DNA of 64,000 bases from the NCBI GenBank assembly GCA_965215825.1, contig CBDCEM010000002.1, positions 62,001 to 126,000 on the forward strand, given 5' to 3'. Each line of letters starts with the position of its first letter. Position 1 is the stretch's first letter. The DNA is from JAWPMT01 sp965215825 (lineage in GTDB: Bacteria > Bacteroidota > Bacteroidia > Cytophagales > Cyclobacteriaceae). Positions 43,388-53,131 of this stretch are shown in pieces. The position numbers were made by a program, and so were the translations under genes. The notes under the pieces are model-generated. The model saw nothing but the letters and a program-made list of their open reading frames with translations, searched no databases and had not been told where the DNA came from.

Positions 43388-45073
43388 TTAGCTCAACTTC
43401 CTTTCAAGCCACAATCCCGTTAACGCGATCAGGAAGATTAAAAAAGGAATCCAGGGTGTAACAGCCCTGGTTGCTAGCTTGCCCGGTTTGTCTTCATATT
43501 GATTAGTCTCATAAAAAAGACGATTATAGCGCTGTTTTTCAAATCGCTGCCACTGCTTCCACTCCCCTGAAGAATGAACGAAAAAATGCTCCTTATCTTG
43601 CTCGTTTACTTGAATGGTATGCCATCCGCGTCGTTTTGGCCAGTAACTTACGGTCCAAAGATCAGGTCGGATGGGTGAATTTATAGGAGGCACCTTCAAT
43701 CCATCAATAGAGACATCAGGTTGGTCGAAAGAACTGAAAGAAATATCAGTTTGCCGATCTACAAAATGAAACTGAGGCATGTAGTATTGACCGTCATCGA
43801 TATCAAAACCAATTACAGGAGACAATAACTGATCCCACAACTGACCATAAATTTCCGGAGCACCCTGTAATTCTAATACATGGCTATTGGCAATCATACT
43901 AAAGCCAATTTTACCGATTCCCCGTTGGGTAAAAGCCCCAATTTCCTGGTTCTGAAAAGTGATTGGATTCCAATGGCGATCATTAATACTAAAAGGTATC
44001 TTGAGCAATTCGATTTGGTTTCCTGAGGTTGATACTGTTAACTCTCCTGAGCCCTGGATCGAATTTATCGCTGCGACGGATTGTAATTCAGACAGGTCGT
44101 CGATCATTAGGAATAGGCCCACTTCCGCTAACTCCAGTGCAGTGAAAATTTGGCGTTTTTGTGAATTATCTAATGCCTCAAAAGTCTTACCGTCCAGGAT
44201 CAGAAGCTTGAATTGTTCTATTAATTTGCTGTTGAGGGTTTTCAGGTTCGCAGCGGGCATGTTCAGAAACTCCGAATGAAACACTTCTTTGGACAATTGA
44301 AAACGACTTGCAACACCAAATCCCAGATCCGCCAGGTGATTTTTCAGGTAGTTCCATTCAAAAGAAGGAAAAGCTCCCAGCAACAACAAATCTGCTCTTC
44401 CTGAAGGCTCTACCTGCACAGGTAAGGTTTCTGAAAACAAAGTATCAAGATCACGAAGACCCAATAGTTGATATTCGAAAAGTCCGGCTGTATTTACCTG
44501 GCTGGTGAATTGAAATTGAGATTCATCGGCGTTGACCACAAGTGAGGTAATTCTCCCCTCCGGATCTGTTAATGTGAGTTTTACATCTTCCTTTGCGAAA
44601 GCCTCCCCTGAAAATGAAAATGGAATACCTTCTGTAATCTTTGGGATATGAATAGAAGTGATTCCTTCTGTCAGTTCCGGGGCTTGCCAGATGGTCGAGT
44701 ATCCCTGCAGGGCATTGAGTTGCCATGGTTCTAAACCATCACCAAAAACCTGAACTTCATTGATCGAATAAGGTAATTGAAGTAAATCCAAAGGATCCGC
44801 TATTTCGATTAAATTCCTGTTCTGAAGAAGACTGTCTTTTTCACTTTTGCTTATTGGAGCAGAAAAAACACTTCCAACTCTCTTCGGCGCAGGGATTTGA
44901 GAAACAGGCTCAAGGTATAGGCATACCAAAGCGAGCACTGCCAACATCCACAATGAAATTCGCAATAGGCGTCTTCGATTGGATTGAAAACGAGACTCCC
45001 AAAAAACAACCAAAGTAATAACGGATAATACTACCAATACCTCCACCCATGTCCATTGCACCTGAAAACTCAT
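43388..45073 (-). CDS. Membrane protein with large periplasmic domain, BatA-cluster
   Basis: A 561-residue protein with two N-terminal membrane segments (about 10-26 and 36-53) and one close to the C terminus (about 540-557, PWIPFLIFLIALTGLWLERKL). The central 480 residues are predicted beta-rich and periplasmic, with an Ig-like portion near residues 155-225. It resembles in architecture the von Willebrand/BatA-neighbour proteins but lacks a clear MIDAS. It overlaps the upstream gene by ATGA. I infer a structural or scaffold role in the MoxR system. Confidence 0.65.
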   Translation of the reverse strand: MSFQVQWTWVEVLVVLSVITLVVFWESRFQSNRRRLLRISLWMLAVLALVCLYLEPVSQIPAPKRVGSVFSAPISKSEKDSLLQNRNLIEIADPLDLLQLPYSINEVQVFGDGLEPWQLNALQGYSTIWQAPELTEGITSIHIPKITEGIPFSFSGEAFAKEDVKLTLTDPEGRITSLVVNADESQFQFTSQVNTAGLFEYQLLGLRDLDTLFSETLPVQVEPSGRADLLLLGAFPSFEWNYLKNHLADLGFGVASRFQLSKEVFHSEFLNMPAANLKTLNSKLIEQFKLLILDGKTFEALDNSQKRQIFTALELAEVGLFLMIDDLSELQSVAAINSIQGSGELTVSTSGNQIELLKIPFSINDRHWNPITFQNQEIGAFTQRGIGKIGFSMIANSHVLELQGAPEIYGQLWDQLLSPVIGFDIDDGQYYMPQFHFVDRQTDISFSSFDQPDVSIDGLKVPPINSPIRPDLWTVSYWPKRRGWHTIQVNEQDKEHFFVHSSGEWKQWQRFEKQRYNRLFYETNQYEDKPGKLATRAVTPWIPFLIFLIALTGLWLERKLS

Positions 45074-47277
45074 GGTCGACTGGATTGGATAGATAACTTT
45101 TCACGAACGCGTTCAGTCAACGGGTGAGATGAAGTTCTTTTTGGCAAGGGGAAGGTTTCCTCATGTTCCAGCAATGTCAGAAATACGCGCTTCAATTTGG
45201 CAATCTCTTCTAAGGCTTCTTTGTCAAAAGTTTCCATTTTCATGAGTCGACTTATGACGCCAAGCTCCTCTAAGTATTTGGATGGGTATCGTATGGCTTC
45301 AGCCGCCAATTCATTTCCGGCTAGCCTTAATATCTCCTGGAAGGTATTGCTAACTGAATCCATGGCTACGTCGACGGCACCAAAATGTAGTATTGCTACT
45401 CTGATTGCCGGAAATGATATGGAATCAACAGGGGTGGAATTGAAATTTTGAGCATCAATCTCCTCCAAATCTCCTGTGAGCCTTTTACCATCTTCTGTAA
45501 TCGGAGGTGGGTCGAAACCAATTCGCTGTACATAAATCCGGGCGTGGTTCTTTATTTCTTTCAACAGCTTCAAAGCGGCATATTGATATGGTAAGGATTT
45601 CTCAGGTTCAAATAATCTTAGGTAAAGTTCAGCGTCCCACATTTCACTCAGGGCAGTTCTCAGCTTTGTCTTCAATGATACTTCGTAGAAGGTCGCCGTT
45701 TCCGCATCGTCATGGTTGTGACTTATTTCCTCCACCAACTTCTCTGCTTCACTTAATTCCGTACCCTTGTCCATTAGTTGCCCTTCCTCATCTTCATGAT
45801 CATGGTCGTGTCCAAACTCTGCAAGCACGTCTTCGCCAGGTTTTTGTCCTCCTTCATGGTCATGGTCGTCTTCTTCGATCTCGTTTTCTATTGCGATGCC
45901 ACTGTCATCTTCTTCGCCCAGAAATTGACCATATTTTAATCGCAACGTTTTCTGGTCAAACCCAAGCTCATTGCTTCTGGATTTAAATACTGAAATGGAG
46001 ATTTCATCCTTCTCTGCCAGTAGTTTTTCAGTGTCTATGATGATCTGCCGCTGACTCCTGAAGTACTCAGGCATCAGATCCACACCTAAACTACCCGCCA
46101 ATGAGAATTCCACATTAGTCGTATCTTCCAATACAAAAAAGTACGTCTCCGTTCGGTTGGATTGTAGTTCCGGCGTTTTGTTATCAGAGGCCTCCAGATA
46201 AAAGTAAAGTTCATTGCCGGGTTCCATGTCAAAGTCGCTGGCCATTAGCGTCATAGTTTCTGTGAATCTCTTTCCTGCAACTGGGCTATTAAATGTCAAT
46301 CGCTCTTCCCGGAACTTCACAGACTCACCGTCCCCTTTGGTCACCGTAGCCACGATACTGGCATCACTAAGACCATAGTCATCTAGTGCGCTAGCTTGAA
46401 AGGTGAGACTCGCATCCGTACTAAAGGGCAGTTCCTGGTATTGAGAAATTCCTGAAATTTCCACAATTGGGGGTGCATCTTGCACTAACTCTATCTTGTA
46501 GTAGGGCGTCCTTTCCTCAGTGGCGCCATCATAATAACTCAGCCAGTAGAATCCTTGATCTAAATCCGTGCGCTTGATCAATTTAAGTTGTCTTTCTGCA
46601 AGGATCGACAAGCTATCTCCATTCGAGAAATGCAAAAATGAATATTCCGGAACTCCTGAAAACTTGAATGACCAGGTAACGCTACTGCCTTCTGGCATTC
46701 GAATATCTTCATCCGAGATAAAAGCGTTGATGCCTGTATAAGAAGGTGGTTGAATTTTTGGCTGTAGGCTTTCAAGTTCTATTCTAATCGGGTCCTGCTT
46801 ATCGGCCCTGGTCAGTTGTTCTGTCCCAACTTCAGTTAGCTGCTCCGAAAATTCCTCGGGACTGCTGGTAGGTACTTGCGCCAGCAGGAAGCTCACTCCC
46901 GCTGCTATCAACAACTTGAGCACTACAGACCAACTGACCGGGTATTTGAAAGATTGAACTACTTCATCGAGTTGCTTTTCAACTTTCTTCTGCTGCAAGG
47001 CTGCTAAACCCGTGGTTTCAGCCGCTTCAAGCAGCTGAGCACTGTATTCCAACTTTGGAAATTGAACATTTAGCAATTTTATCAATCGATCTCGATGTGG
47101 TTTATGTTTGGTGAAGGAAATTCCGGCCAATACGGCAATTAGCAAGATCAAAGGCCAGTGTTCGTTCAACCATGGAGTGATGACCAGACCAACAAGGACA
47201 ATCGCCAATACATTTCTCGCCCAAAATCTCAGCGACCATTGGCGCATCAAGGTCGATATCGTCGCATGGACCCTCAC
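45070..47277 (-). CDS. DUF4175-like membrane protein with His/Asp-rich segment
   Basis: A 735-residue protein with a GTG start overlapping the BatA gene stop (GTGA). The first 150 residues hold three hydrophobic segments (about 17-36, 38-53 and 120-137) and resemble DUF4175 proteins; a long periplasmic, helix-rich region follows with MP-EYFRSQRQIIIDTEKLL near residue 400. A stretch of about 60 residues from roughly 460 carries repeated His-Asp-His and Asp/Glu clusters, which could bind divalent metal. It ends with a coiled-coil-like tail. The role in the MoxR system is unknown. Confidence 0.7.
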   Translation of the reverse strand: MRVHATISTLMRQWSLRFWARNVLAIVLVGLVITPWLNEHWPLILLIAVLAGISFTKHKPHRDRLIKLLNVQFPKLEYSAQLLEAAETTGLAALQQKKVEKQLDEVVQSFKYPVSWSVVLKLLIAAGVSFLLAQVPTSSPEEFSEQLTEVGTEQLTRADKQDPIRIELESLQPKIQPPSYTGINAFISDEDIRMPEGSSVTWSFKFSGVPEYSFLHFSNGDSLSILAERQLKLIKRTDLDQGFYWLSYYDGATEERTPYYKIELVQDAPPIVEISGISQYQELPFSTDASLTFQASALDDYGLSDASIVATVTKGDGESVKFREERLTFNSPVAGKRFTETMTLMASDFDMEPGNELYFYLEASDNKTPELQSNRTETYFFVLEDTTNVEFSLAGSLGVDLMPEYFRSQRQIIIDTEKLLAEKDEISISVFKSRSNELGFDQKTLRLKYGQFLGEEDDSGIAIENEIEEDDHDHEGGQKPGEDVLAEFGHDHDHEDEEGQLMDKGTELSEAEKLVEEISHNHDDAETATFYEVSLKTKLRTALSEMWDAELYLRLFEPEKSLPYQYAALKLLKEIKNHARIYVQRIGFDPPPITEDGKRLTGDLEEIDAQNFNSTPVDSISFPAIRVAILHFGAVDVAMDSVSNTFQEILRLAGNELAAEAIRYPSKYLEELGVISRLMKMETFDKEALEEIAKLKRVFLTLLEHEETFPLPKRTSSHPLTERVREKLSIQSSRP

Positions 47278-48434
47278 TCCGCGACGCGGGTTTTAAGTGA
47301 CAAAAACCTCTCTACCAAAAGGATTAGAACTAACAATGCCCAAAACCACTGAGTCTCCTTATTTCCTATTTCCAACGGGGCTGAATCAGCATTTACGGTT
47401 TTCACTGGTAACTGGTCTTCCGGCAATTCCCGCCAATCATTAAATGAGGTATCGACTTTGGCTGCTCCCAGCACTCGCTCCAGCTGGATTGGGAAATTGT
47501 AGGACAAAAATTCCTCTAACTGAAAACCCGAAATAGCAAACATGTTGTTCGAAATCTCTTCTATGATTTGAGCATCGAAAGTGTTCCTTGCAAACAACAA
47601 ATTTCGTCGTTTCGGAGCTTCTTCCGCTTTCAACCATATCAACCAATCTTCCCTACCTCTTTCAACTAATTCAATAGTCAAAGGACTATCATCATTGATC
47701 GCCTGGATTGAAGCAATAATGAACGCTGTGAGTTGTTCATAGGTCTCATCCGATTCTATTGTCACCTTAATTATCAACGAATCGGGAAATGAGGTTGAGG
47801 ACTTTGAGTGAGCATACTTTGTGAAATGATTGTCTGAGAGCACCGTTATTTTGGTACTTCCAGCATTTGACACAAAATTACCTAGCTCAAAGTCACGACT
47901 GTTTTGAGGCAAGCTGACCCAGGTTACTGTAGACTCCTTGGGCCTGGTACCTGAAAAGTCCGCTACTCTTCGCGGAGATATAATGGTGATTTTATCTTCT
48001 GATGTTTTTTCCAACAGCTTTAATAGCTCCCAATGCGATGCGTTTGACCTTCGTAATGAATCACTAATTGCAGGGAATCCTCTACTGAACCAGCGTGTAT
48101 CCGCTTTTTCATTTAAAGAATCCCTTATTCCCACAAAGTTCGGATGAGTTCCGTAGGCAGGATCAATTAGCACCAGGTCCACAGGCTCCTTATGCCGTTT
48201 CCACAGTGGCTCACTCATGATCAATACCAATACGACCAATATTAATACCCGAAGGAATAGTAAGAACCATTCGGTTGGAATCAAGCTTTTAATGGCTTGT
48301 GTATCGTCCTCTTTCAGGAAACGTACTGTTCCAAATGGAATCGTTTTTCGTGTCTTTTTACTCCAAAGGTGAATCGCAATGGGTATTGCAATGGTTATAA
48401 GTCCAACGAGATATGCGGATGTGCTTAAGGTCAT
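47274..48434 (-). CDS. BatA domain-containing membrane protein
   Basis: A 386-residue protein. The first 80 residues match the BatA N-terminal domain (TIAIPIAIHLWSKKTRKTIPFGTVRFLKED, then LLFLRVLILVVLVLIMSEPLWKR): two membrane segments around a basic cytosolic loop. The rest is periplasmic with a final membrane segment (WFWALLVLILLVERFLSLK). BatA-type proteins are found with MoxR ATPases and DUF58 proteins in stress-tolerance clusters. The ATG overlaps the DUF58 stop codon (ATGA), giving coupled translation. Confidence 0.85.
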   Translation of the reverse strand: MTLSTSAYLVGLITIAIPIAIHLWSKKTRKTIPFGTVRFLKEDDTQAIKSLIPTEWFLLFLRVLILVVLVLIMSEPLWKRHKEPVDLVLIDPAYGTHPNFVGIRDSLNEKADTRWFSRGFPAISDSLRRSNASHWELLKLLEKTSEDKITIISPRRVADFSGTRPKESTVTWVSLPQNSRDFELGNFVSNAGSTKITVLSDNHFTKYAHSKSSTSFPDSLIIKVTIESDETYEQLTAFIIASIQAINDDSPLTIELVERGREDWLIWLKAEEAPKRRNLLFARNTFDAQIIEEISNNMFAISGFQLEEFLSYNFPIQLERVLGAAKVDTSFNDWRELPEDQLPVKTVNADSAPLEIGNKETQWFWALLVLILLVERFLSLKTRVAE

Positions 48435-49309
48435 TGGCCTACAGTCATCCTGGTTTTCTTCAAAAAACGCTGAACCATGCTTCCTGGATGTTCATCCAGA
48501 AACGTAGGCTCATACCAGATACCTTTCTGCATAAGGTCCACCTTGAATTGATCGAGCCAATCCCCAAATCGCTGCTGGTACCAATCCAACTGTTGTCGCG
48601 CATTTACTTTGACTCGCTCATGAGTTTCCAGGTCTTCAAATGCGACAGAACCAGAAAAGTCAAGGGATCGCTCCGCTCTTCCCATCATATGAAACGCAAA
48701 AACTTCTGTACGTGGGCGCTTATATTCCTGAAGCATCCTGGACCAATCTGTCCCTTCACCAAAGAAATCTGAAAACACTAATGTGACTCCAGAAGTGTAT
48801 CCTGTAAGTGATTCCGGATGAAAATCCGCAACAGGTTCCAATGCCACCAAATGATGTAACAGTCTTTGCCACTGTTTATCTCCATGACCAGCCGGCAATT
48901 GTCTCCCACTTGTGATCAAAGAAAAACCATCTCCATTTCGCAACGCAATGTAAGCGAAAAGGGCTGCTAGTAGTTTTGCCTTATTTAGCTTGGAAACATC
49001 ATTTTCTGCATAGGTCATGGATAGCGAATTGTCAATGACCAGATTAAAGTGAATATCTGTTTCTACCTCTGACTGTTTGATGTAAAAGCGTTCAGTGCGT
49101 CCATACATTTTCCAGTCCAGTCTCCTTAAATCATCGCCCTGACTATAGGGTCGATACTGGCTAAATTCCATACCCGTTCCAAGCCTTAAGCTATGGCGTC
49201 CTCCAAAAAGAACCCCTTTGGCCAGCGCACGGATCAACCAGTCAAAGTCCGAAATGGACTCCAGTATGGAAGGATCAAAGGTCCAATCTTGTATGGTCTG
49301 ACCAGGCAA
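48431..49309 (-). CDS. DUF58 domain-containing protein
   Basis: A 292-residue protein with the DUF58 core (FSQYRPYSQGDDLRRLDWKMYGRTERFYIKQSEVE near residues 50-85), followed by a VWA-like strand and metal site (FNLVIDNSLSM). DUF58 proteins act with MoxR AAA+ ATPases, probably as a substrate or adaptor with a MIDAS-like surface. The start here is TTG, directly after the MoxR stop codon; no ATG is close enough, so start assignment is tentative. Confidence 0.9.
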   Translation of the reverse strand: MPGQTIQDWTFDPSILESISDFDWLIRALAKGVLFGGRHSLRLGTGMEFSQYRPYSQGDDLRRLDWKMYGRTERFYIKQSEVETDIHFNLVIDNSLSMTYAENDVSKLNKAKLLAALFAYIALRNGDGFSLITSGRQLPAGHGDKQWQRLLHHLVALEPVADFHPESLTGYTSGVTLVFSDFFGEGTDWSRMLQEYKRPRTEVFAFHMMGRAERSLDFSGSVAFEDLETHERVKVNARQQLDWYQQRFGDWLDQFKVDLMQKGIWYEPTFLDEHPGSMVQRFLKKTRMTVGQ

Positions 49310-49312
49310 AAC

Positions 49313-50299
49313 TCAGTATTTAAAGCCCTTTATTAAATGATCAATCACTTGATCCGCAGTTATCCCTTCAGATTCCGCTCTAAAGTTGAGCGCTACTCTA
49401 TGCCGCAAGGCCGGATAGGCCACTTTTTTCAAGTCATCAGGAATGACCCCATACCTTCCATTGAGTAAGGCATGAGCTTTCGCACAAAGGATAATGGCCT
49501 GACCAGCTCGGGGACCAGCACCGTAGGCCACGTGATCTTTGACATAAGTATCATCGGTTTCCTCAGGACGACTGCTTCGTACCAATTTACTCACGGCCGA
49601 AATCAGTTTGTCATCAATGGAAACTTCCCGCACCAACTCCTGTAAGCGTATGATCTCTTTGTCACTCAGAACCGCATTGGGTTTATCCGCAGCCTTGCCA
49701 GTAGTTCTTTTCAATACTGCAGTTTCCTCTTCTTCCGTAGGATAGCCGATCTTAATGAACAGTAAAAACCGATCGGTTTGTGCCTCAGGTAAAGGGAATG
49801 TACCAGATTGCTCAATAGGATTTTGTGTGGCCAACAGGAAAAAAGGCATGTCCATGTGATAATCCTTACCTCCGTAAGTCACTTTGTACTCTTGCATCAC
49901 TTCCAATAAAGCGGCTTGGGTTTTAGGAGGTGTCCGGTTGATCTCATCTGCCAGGACCATATTGGCAAAAATTGGTCCTTGCTTGTAGACAAAAGTTTTG
50001 TGTCCACCCTCTTCCTCGATGACCTCCGTTCCCAGAATATCCGTGGGCATGAGGTCAGGTGTAAACTGGATGCGTTTATAAGAAAGATCAACAACTTCAG
50101 ACAAGGTTTTGATCAACAGGGTTTTTGCCAGGCCAGGCATTCCTTCAATTAATACATGTCCTTTTGCCAGTAATCCGATCAATAACTCTTCAATGACCTG
50201 ATCCTGTCCGACAATTACCTTATGGATCTCTGACTTCAGCTGACCCAGTTTGTCGACAAGTCCTACGACTTCCGATTCTAATGCTTCTATTGGTTCCAA
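49313..50299 (-). CDS. MoxR family AAA+ ATPase
   Basis: A 328-residue AAA+ protein: Walker A GMPGLAKTL near residue 57, the Walker B/second-motif region MVLADEINRTPPKTQAALLEVMQE near 117, and the sensor region QNPIEQSGTFPLPEAQTDRF near 158, then a C-terminal lid. These ATPases remodel or help mature protein complexes, often acting on VWA proteins. The start codon is TTG, immediately following the stop of the GT39 gene. It leads the MoxR-DUF58-BatA block, six genes in all. Confidence 0.95.
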   Translation of the reverse strand: MEPIEALESEVVGLVDKLGQLKSEIHKVIVGQDQVIEELLIGLLAKGHVLIEGMPGLAKTLLIKTLSEVVDLSYKRIQFTPDLMPTDILGTEVIEEEGGHKTFVYKQGPIFANMVLADEINRTPPKTQAALLEVMQEYKVTYGGKDYHMDMPFFLLATQNPIEQSGTFPLPEAQTDRFLLFIKIGYPTEEEETAVLKRTTGKAADKPNAVLSDKEIIRLQELVREVSIDDKLISAVSKLVRSSRPEETDDTYVKDHVAYGAGPRAGQAIILCAKAHALLNGRYGVIPDDLKKVAYPALRHRVALNFRAESEGITADQVIDHLIKGFKY

Positions 50300-51811
50300 C
50301 TAGTAATAATTAGATTCTTGCTCCTCAATGTGCTGAAGATCGGCAAGTACGGCGATGGTGAACGATTTCACCACAACACCTCCAATTTCTATATCCAAAG
50401 TCTCACGATAAATCACCTCCTTGAACCCCTGTATGACTTCATCGGGCAATCCATCTCCCTTCTTTACCCACACGCCCGTATAACCTTGATTTTCTAACAT
50501 CTTTAATCCTGGCCATAAATCCAGCTGATTTTGGCGTCGACCTAAATTGATGTTATAAGGTCTCCGATGATCTCGGGTATAAAAAGCAGCCTGACATGCG
50601 ACTTCATAACTGTCACTGAAAAGAAAGTAAGGTTCACTTACTTGCCTATCAATAATCTCCTGCACTCTTTGACCCAATTTATCCCATCCTATCACCCGAT
50701 GCACAGGATCTTTTTTGGGCGGCCATATTTTATGAAGTCCGAGCGGGTGCAGGTAAGGAGTCAAGTATGAAAAGATCAGTAACAGACTGAAAGTCAAGAT
50801 AGCGAGTCGCCAACCGATCCTTCTTTTTTGCATCTTTTCAAATTGCCACATCATCAATACAGGTACCGAACAATAGGCAAAGACTGACCAGTTCACTTCC
50901 ACGCGCTTAGTGAAAGCATAGACAAGGAAAAAGACAAAGATTAATAACGGTCCCAAAGCCAGAAAAGCCAATTGGCTGTTTTTACTTTTGAACACGTGAT
51001 AAATTGCCATTACCAGGAATGGAAACAAAAAGGGTGACACAATGGCGACTTGTCCACCCAAATATTCACCGACAAACGTGATGCGTTTACCCATGGTCAA
51101 TTCGGATTTCCCAATCGCTACAACATGACGAAAGGAAATAAAGTCCATTTGCACATTCCAAATCAAAACCGGCAATAAGAATAGTGCTGAAACCACCAGT
51201 GTGATATACGGGCCTTTTTGAAGTAGTCGGTCCCGATGAAACCACACGAGATGTAGCAACACTAAAGGCGCATAAAGCACCATCGTGTATTTCGATAATA
51301 ACCCCAGACCACAGCAAACGCCCAGTAGTACCCAGTGCCTTGTTTGATTCGCATCAATGGCTTTCAAATAATAAAAAGTCGCACCGGCCCAGGCGGCCAA
51401 AAGTGGAGCATCAGTCAGAAAAAAGTTAAAGGTCGTGTGGAAAAAAGGCATCGCATAGACCAATAAGGAGCTAAAAAATGCCTTACGGCGATCCTTGAAC
51501 AATTCGTTAGCGATAGCATACACAAAAAGTGTAAAGACCAACCCCATACTCACGGCATTGAACTTAATCGCCAACTCGGTATGACCAAAGATGGAAGTAC
51601 TTAGAAAGTTGAGGTAAGCAACAAGTGGAGGTTTGGAATAATACGACCAGTCCAATTCCGTAGACCAAAGCCAATATTGAGCTTCTTCAAGAAAAAGGTC
51701 CGTGGGGCCAAGAGTGAGGTAGAGAAGTCTTACAATGGCCAGCACAAAATGAACGAGTATAATTTTTCCTATCGGCGGATGAATATCAGTGTTGATATTC
51801 ATGCTATACAT
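50300..51811 (-). CDS. Glycosyltransferase family 39-like integral membrane protein
   Basis: A 503-residue protein with about ten or eleven membrane segments. It has the GT39/ArnT-type front: an acidic pair in DLFLEEAQYWLWSTELDWSYYSKPPLVAYL, followed by repeated hydrophobic helices, and a soluble C-terminal region of about 130 residues. Such enzymes use a polyprenyl-phosphate sugar and transfer it in the periplasm. The start at 51811 overlaps the VapC stop by eight bases; another ATG lies three codons in. Its place between VapBC and MoxR suggests insertion into the older operon. Confidence 0.82.
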   Translation of the reverse strand: MYSMNINTDIHPPIGKIILVHFVLAIVRLLYLTLGPTDLFLEEAQYWLWSTELDWSYYSKPPLVAYLNFLSTSIFGHTELAIKFNAVSMGLVFTLFVYAIANELFKDRRKAFFSSLLVYAMPFFHTTFNFFLTDAPLLAAWAGATFYYLKAIDANQTRHWVLLGVCCGLGLLSKYTMVLYAPLVLLHLVWFHRDRLLQKGPYITLVVSALFLLPVLIWNVQMDFISFRHVVAIGKSELTMGKRITFVGEYLGGQVAIVSPFLFPFLVMAIYHVFKSKNSQLAFLALGPLLIFVFFLVYAFTKRVEVNWSVFAYCSVPVLMMWQFEKMQKRRIGWRLAILTFSLLLIFSYLTPYLHPLGLHKIWPPKKDPVHRVIGWDKLGQRVQEIIDRQVSEPYFLFSDSYEVACQAAFYTRDHRRPYNINLGRRQNQLDLWPGLKMLENQGYTGVWVKKGDGLPDEVIQGFKEVIYRETLDIEIGGVVVKSFTIAVLADLQHIEEQESNYY

Positions 51812-52205
51812 GAAATAATTTTATAGGAATTATCTTCTGGAAACTGTCAAAATCTTGATCCAAAGTCCAAATATGCGCGTTTAAACGATGCGCAACTGCA
51901 CAAATCAAAAAGTCTATATGTGATCCCTGGATACCTTTTGCACGACAGGAATTAAAGAATTGTGCCGCCAACAGATAATCAGATATGCTCACGTTAGTAA
52001 TTTCAAAGAAACTCATCATTTGTGAGAGTTTTTTGAATTGAATGGTGTCGGGAATTCCAGATAACAATTCTTGCACAATTGGGCCCATCAAAATCAACCC
52101 TTGATTATCCATAATATCGTCGAAAGCTCTCTGATAAGATATTTCAGGTTGCTTCCTTCGAAGAATTGCCGACCATACAGTAGTATCAACTATGACTTGT
52201 ATCAC
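51804..52205 (-). CDS. vapC: VapC-type PIN-domain toxin
   Basis: A 133-residue PIN-domain ribonuclease: metal-binding Asp in VIVDTTVWSAIL, Glu in IVQELLSG, Asp in HIDFLICAVAHRL and Asp residues in LDQDFD. VapC toxins cleave tRNA or rRNA and block growth until neutralised by VapB. The start overlaps the VapB stop (ATGA), typical of these modules. All catalytic acids are visible, so it should be active. Confidence 0.93.
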   Translation of the reverse strand: MIQVIVDTTVWSAILRRKQPEISYQRAFDDIMDNQGLILMGPIVQELLSGIPDTIQFKKLSQMMSFFEITNVSISDYLLAAQFFNSCRAKGIQGSHIDFLICAVAHRLNAHIWTLDQDFDSFQKIIPIKLFHV

Positions 52206-52393
52206 CTGTGCTTTTTGTGATCATAGTCTGGATCAAAGTCTATCGACCCATAGAGTTGCCGGATTTCTTTTTGTTTTCGGCTGTTGACAAATTCCTTAAG
52301 CGCCTGATTCACCGTAGCTTTCTTGGTTTTCAGCTGACTGATGTCTAACGCCTGCTGAAGTAGCTCCTGATCTATATCTAAATTTGTTGCCAT
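52202..52393 (-). CDS. vapB: VapB-type antitoxin
   Basis: A 63-residue protein from the ATG at 52393 (MATNLDIDQELLQQALDIS). I chose this start because it matches the VapB N terminus; an in-frame start 30 bases upstream would precede it. The helix-turn-helix-like TKKATVNQALKEFVNSRKQKE and the acidic tail resemble VapB antitoxins of the DUF2191 type. It binds and inhibits the adjacent VapC and likely represses its own promoter. Confidence 0.9.
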   Translation of the reverse strand: MATNLDIDQELLQQALDISQLKTKKATVNQALKEFVNSRKQKEIRQLYGSIDFDPDYDHKKHR

Positions 52394-52440
52394 TTCACAC
52401 AATGCTTTACACAAAGAAAACAAATCTTTAGGAGAAAACC

Positions 52441-53070
52441 CTACGCCGTAATCGCGTACATCACGATGTTCACTGCAAAACGGGTATTATCGATTTTGTA
52501 CCAACGCTTATTTCGGAAATCATAGTCCCATTCGCAACCATAATCTTTGTTGCTATATAGGACTCCTACTCTGCCATCTACTTCGACGGCTTTCAGGTAA
52601 TCATGGACAATATCATCTCCCCATCCATTGAGTTCTTGGGATGTAGTGGGTGGGCCATCAAATTCAAAAAAAGATCGGTACAGGCGATGGTCATTGGGGA
52701 TCTTTTTCAGCTCAGTTTCACCAAAAATATCTACCATTTGCTGTTCAAATGATTTCGCAAACAGACCATCAATATCATGATTGCAATCATCTGCAAATAC
52801 AAAGCCTCCATTTTCTACATATCGTTTAAAGTTGGCTTTTTCCTCCTTGGTAAATTGGACGAGTTTATGACCGGAGATATAACAAAACGGGCAGTTGAAT
52901 ACTTCATCACTACCCAGGGGCACTACATTCTCTACTGTATTCACAGGAATCGTCGTGTATTCAATCAGGGAGTTTAACAAGTTGCTTGGCATCCGCTGAT
53001 CCGTGTCCCAATCTCCGGACTCGTATTGCAACCTTGTAAAAAAGAATTCCGACCCTTTTTTGTACCTCAT
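52441..53070 (-). CDS. DUF4159 domain-containing protein
   Basis: A 209-residue protein matching DUF4159: FFFTRLQYESGDWDTDQRMPSNLLNSLIEYT at the start, then FCYISGHKLVQFTKEE and YVENGGFVFADDCNHD, with GRVGVLYSNKDYGCEWDYD toward the end. This fold is related to class I glutamine-amidotransferase-like proteins. No signal peptide is visible. DUF4159 genes often accompany MoxR/DUF58 genes; here VapBC and GT39 lie between. It is separated from TldE by a hairpin. Confidence 0.8.
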   Translation of the reverse strand: MRYKKGSEFFFTRLQYESGDWDTDQRMPSNLLNSLIEYTTIPVNTVENVVPLGSDEVFNCPFCYISGHKLVQFTKEEKANFKRYVENGGFVFADDCNHDIDGLFAKSFEQQMVDIFGETELKKIPNDHRLYRSFFEFDGPPTTSQELNGWGDDIVHDYLKAVEVDGRVGVLYSNKDYGCEWDYDFRNKRWYKIDNTRFAVNIVMYAITA

Positions 53071-53080
53071 CTCTTACAAG

Positions 53081-53110
53081 AAAAAGGCCATGCCTGGAAG
53101 CACAGCCTTG
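53081..53110 (-). terminator. Likely terminator after the TldD-TldE pair
   Basis: On the minus strand, AAGGC and GCCTT arms (53105-53109 and 53084-53088) flank an imperfect inner stem (TGC/GCA), and five T residues follow the hairpin. It lies about 20 bases after the TldE stop codon and just ahead of the DUF4159 gene, so the protease pair and the following genes are probably separate transcripts. Confidence 0.5.
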
Positions 53111-53131
53111 AATATTCATTAAATCAATTAA

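Noticed and set aside
45507..45986. 159-codon plus-strand frame rich in His and Arg
   Set aside because: It is the antisense of the His/Asp-rich segment of the DUF4175-like gene and has no independent features.
52393..52423. Longer VapB start at 52423
   Set aside because: The added residues (MFSLCKALCE) do not fit VapB proteins; the internal ATG gives the expected N terminus.
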